Assembly (NCBI RefSeq): GCF_000732905.1
Contig: NZ_CP007588.1
Span: 372,001-436,000, forward strand
Reading direction: 5' to 3'
Source: Weissella tructae
GTDB taxonomy: Bacteria; Bacillota; Bacilli; Lactobacillales; Lactobacillaceae
DNA: 64,000 bases
The first letter of the stretch is position 1, and every line of letters starts with the position of its first letter. Made by a program: the position numbers and the translations under genes. Below, in pieces: positions 62,801-64,000 of the stretch. Under the pieces are notes generated by a model. The model worked only from the letters and a program-made list of their open reading frames with translations, was not told the DNA's origin and did not search any database.

Positions 62801-63397
62801 ATGAATAAGCCGAAGTTATATTTAGATATGGATAATGTGTTGGTAGATACATTGCCGGTGTTGAATGCGTATGCGCAAGAACATCCAGATGCAGGGAAGC
62901 CAGATCGTATACCAGGAATATTCGCTGATTTACCAATTAAAGATGGTGTTGCAATGGCCATTAAATGTTTGGCACCTTATTTTGATCTCTATATTTTATC
63001 AACAGCACCTTGGCATAATCCAAGTGCTTGGCAAGACAAGATGATTTGGTTAGAAAAACATTTTGGCGAAGGGGAATTAAACCCATTTTATAAAAAAGTG
63101 ATTATGACACATGACAAAGGATTAGTGCATCAATCAGGCGGTATTTTAGTCGATGACCGTCCATACCATGGTGCCAGCGCATGGGCTGACGCTGAAAGTG
63201 ATAGCGTGTGGATTCAATATGGGTATACGTCAGAATTAACATGGGAAAAGGATTTAGTACCGTATTTAATTGATATCTCAACGACGTACGGCCAAATGAT
63301 GACCCCTAATTTAACGCAAGCAGTTGCAGAAGCAGATACGATCACAGGTGCAATTCATGGTGATTTGGTGACATTTGAAAAAGAAAGTTGGGAATAA
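62801..63397 (+). CDS. 5'(3')-deoxyribonucleotidase-like HAD phosphatase (NT5C type)
   Basis: A 198-residue HAD phosphatase of the NT5C family. Motif I LDMDNVLVDT, motif II in LSTAPW, and VDDRP for motif IV; a Lys in the KVIMTHDKG block is the likely motif III residue. These enzymes dephosphorylate dUMP/dTMP-type nucleotides. ATG 62801 fits GGGAGAG; an upstream ATG overlaps the promoter and cre. It is followed 12 nt later by the aldolase gene, so the pair is one operon under likely CcpA control. Confidence 0.85.
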   Translation: MNKPKLYLDMDNVLVDTLPVLNAYAQEHPDAGKPDRIPGIFADLPIKDGVAMAIKCLAPYFDLYILSTAPWHNPSAWQDKMIWLEKHFGEGELNPFYKKVIMTHDKGLVHQSGGILVDDRPYHGASAWADAESDSVWIQYGYTSELTWEKDLVPYLIDISTTYGQMMTPNLTQAVAEADTITGAIHGDLVTFEKESWE

Positions 63398-63409
63398 GGA
63401 GAGCTAATC

Positions 63410-64000
63410 ATGATTACAAATAGTACTGAAATGTTGCAGGCGGCACGCCAAGGTGGCTATGCTGTACCTGCATTTAATGCGAATAATTTGGAATGGGTGA
63501 AGGCGATTCTACAAGCAGCCCAAAAGACAAACTCACCAGTGATTGTGCAAGTAACTGGTGGCGCGGCTAAGTATATGGGAAGTTTTAAAGTGGCCCATGA
63601 TTTAATTGTAAATTTGCACGATGCATTAAACATTACTGTGCCAGTTGCGATTCATCTAGATCATGGTGCATATTTAGAAACCCAAGAAGCATTAGCCGCA
63701 GGGTTCACGTCAATTATGTTTGACGGTTCTTCACTAGATATTGATGACAATTTAGTCCAAACGACCAAGTTAGCGGTGCAATTACATGCACGTGATGTCA
63801 CCTTAGAAGGTGAAGTTGGTACCATTGGTGGTGAAGAAGATGGAATTGTGGCGCAAGGTGAAATTGCCCCTGTAGAAGATGCGGTTAGAATGGCAGAGTC
63901 AGGGGTGGATATGTTGGCGGTGGGTATTGGAAATATTCATGGTCCATATCCTGATGATTGGCAAGGATTAGATTTTGATCACTTAAGAGCCATTACAGCG
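63410..64000 (+). CDS. fba: Class II fructose-bisphosphate aldolase family, N-terminal part
   Basis: Zinc-dependent aldolase; 197 residues are seen and the gene leaves the window. Features: LQAARQGGYAVPAFNANNLE, the zinc-binding HLDHG, IMFDGSS, LEGEVGTIGG, and NIHGPYP. The family includes fructose-1,6- and tagatose-1,6-bisphosphate aldolases (Fba, GatY/LacD-like), and the substrate cannot be settled from this part. AAGGAGAG precedes ATG 63410. Its link to a cre-controlled nucleotidase gene is unusual for a glycolytic fba, so an alternative sugar role is possible. Confidence 0.9.
   Translation, partial: MITNSTEMLQAARQGGYAVPAFNANNLEWVKAILQAAQKTNSPVIVQVTGGAAKYMGSFKVAHDLIVNLHDALNITVPVAIHLDHGAYLETQEALAAGFTSIMFDGSSLDIDDNLVQTTKLAVQLHARDVTLEGEVGTIGGEEDGIVAQGEIAPVEDAVRMAESGVDMLAVGIGNIHGPYPDDWQGLDFDHLRAITA

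Overview
The window reads as a chromosomal segment of a low-to-mid G+C Gram-positive lactic acid bacterium (Lactobacillales), most likely in the Leuconostoc/Weissella part of Lactobacillaceae. The evidence is the fmt-rsmB-stp-prkC-rsgA-rpe-thiN block, T-box control of hisS-aspS and glyQS, the divergent pepQ/ccpA pair, MecA, MucBP and KxYKxGKxW surface proteins, and heavy use of TTG, AAG, CGT, CCA and ACA codons. The genus is an inference from overall look; no 16S gene is present. No phage, insertion sequence, CRISPR array or plasmid module was seen.

Layout: 1-22.4 kb is a conserved plus-strand housekeeping block: tRNA formylation and rRNA methylation, PP2C phosphatase and PASTA kinase, ribosome GTPase, pentose epimerase and thiamine pyrophosphokinase, L28, the Gls24-like/FakA pair, RecG, PlsX-ACP, RNase III-SMC-FtsY-YlxM-Ffh, and S16-RimM-TrmD-L19. 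The 22.4-36.3 kb part holds smaller units: YitT protein, tautomerase, glycerol kinase, Nudix, deoxynucleoside kinase (minus), MscL (minus), HAD/small membrane protein/CPBP protease, an ABM-like protein with PsiE, MecA, PepF, envelope-associated DUF948/YtxH-like proteins, and divergent pepQ and ccpA.

From 36.4 to 47.4 kb lies the accessory part. Minus-strand tRNA-Ser(CGA) and four tandem tRNA-Glu(UUC) genes are followed by an Mga-like regulator and two very large repeat-built surface proteins. One is an L-type lectin with 14 repeats and a YPNTG sorting signal; the other is a collagen-adhesin-like head with 10 MucBP units and LPNTG. This is the region most likely to vary between strains.

From 47.5 kb to the end housekeeping resumes: CoaBC, HMG-CoA synthase, nucleoside deoxyribosyltransferase, a wall amidase, T-box-hisS-aspS, a second YitT protein, S21-YqeY-YbeY-DgkA-Era-RecO, T-box-glyQS, and a catabolite-controlled unit of a 5'-nucleotidase and a class II aldolase that runs off the window.

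Regulation can be read in several places: two T-boxes with clear terminators, a likely L19 autoregulatory leader, cre sites at ccpA and ahead of the nucleotidase-aldolase unit, a shared TGTAAAG-N8-CTTTACA inverted repeat at the rpmB and rpsP promoters, and a palindrome between pepQ and ccpA. The best candidates for something undescribed are the acidic 76-79-residue repeats of the lectin protein, its YPNTG anchor, the hairpin-bearing long leader of the MucBP gene, the ribosomal-gene inverted repeats, and a glycerol kinase that lacks the HPr-phosphorylated histidine.
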